From the NCBI GenBank assembly GCA_007116095.1, contig SKJD01000364.1:1-5010 (forward strand): a stretch of 5,010 nt of DNA, read 5' to 3'. Positions within the stretch are counted from its first letter, which is position 1; every line of letters begins with the position of its first letter. The DNA comes from Candidatus Hydrogenedentota bacterium (GTDB lineage Bacteria > Hydrogenedentota > Hydrogenedentia > Hydrogenedentales > SCBR16-9). Below the pieces are notes generated by a model. That model was not told where the DNA came from, did no database searches, and saw nothing but the letters and a program-made list of their open reading frames with translations. This document shows, one piece after another, positions 4,973-5,010 of the stretch. The position numbers and the translations under genes were made by a program.

Positions 4973-5010
4973 CGCCCTACAGCACCTACAATGGCCTGAC
5001 ATAAATCTCC

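Overview
This window looks like bacterial chromosome from the broad Planctomycetes/Verrucomicrobia/Lentisphaerae group, with Candidatus Hydrogenedentes as my best guess. Three things point there. One is a DUF1559-like type II pseudopilin with a long globular domain and an '[11 protein letters not shown]' C-terminal motif. The second is an AraC-family regulator transcribed divergently from it. The third is a secreted lectin-like protein with a C-terminal sorting-type tail. The assignment comes from remembered family patterns; no database was searched. Coding DNA is GC-rich, while the two promoter-bearing gaps (about 2235-2430 and 3485-3720) are strikingly AT-rich.

Layout. Positions 1-881 are the end of an F-type ATP synthase operon: the last third of the beta subunit (atpD, cut by the window edge), then complete epsilon (atpC) 3 bases later. 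A 398-base non-coding gap (882-1279) follows. It holds two copies of a palindromic intergenic repeat around a run of three hairpins, and then a strong terminator serving the gene that arrives from the right. On the minus strand, 1280-2218 encodes an exported protein with a beta-sandwich carbohydrate-binding-like domain, an Ig-like domain and a membrane-anchor or sorting tail. Upstream of it, 2219-2441 is an AT-rich regulatory gap with a 20-bp perfect-arm inverted repeat and a plausible sigma-70 promoter. Next on the minus strand is a full AraC-family regulator (2442-3476). The gap 3477-3722 is a divergent control region with a near-identical 14-bp direct repeat at 22-bp period, as expected for an AraC-type operator. 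A pseudopilin gene runs on the plus strand (3723-4799), ends at a very good rho-independent terminator (4840-4886), and is followed by two facing arrays of a 9-bp GTGGAC-type repeat.

How it may work together (inference). The right-hand 3.5 kb reads as a small surface/secretion module: an AraC-type sensor-regulator beside one pseudopilin and one exported lectin-like protein. In related bacteria such regulators and pseudopilins commonly sit near polysaccharide-degradation genes, but no enzyme is visible here. The ATP synthase genes are an unrelated housekeeping neighbour. I see no CRISPR array, tRNA, rRNA, transposase or phage gene.

No clearly new multi-gene system can be demonstrated in 5 kb. 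The items most worth following up are the AraC-type direct repeat, the repeat/hairpin cluster behind atpC, the facing 9-bp arrays and the architecture of the exported protein.
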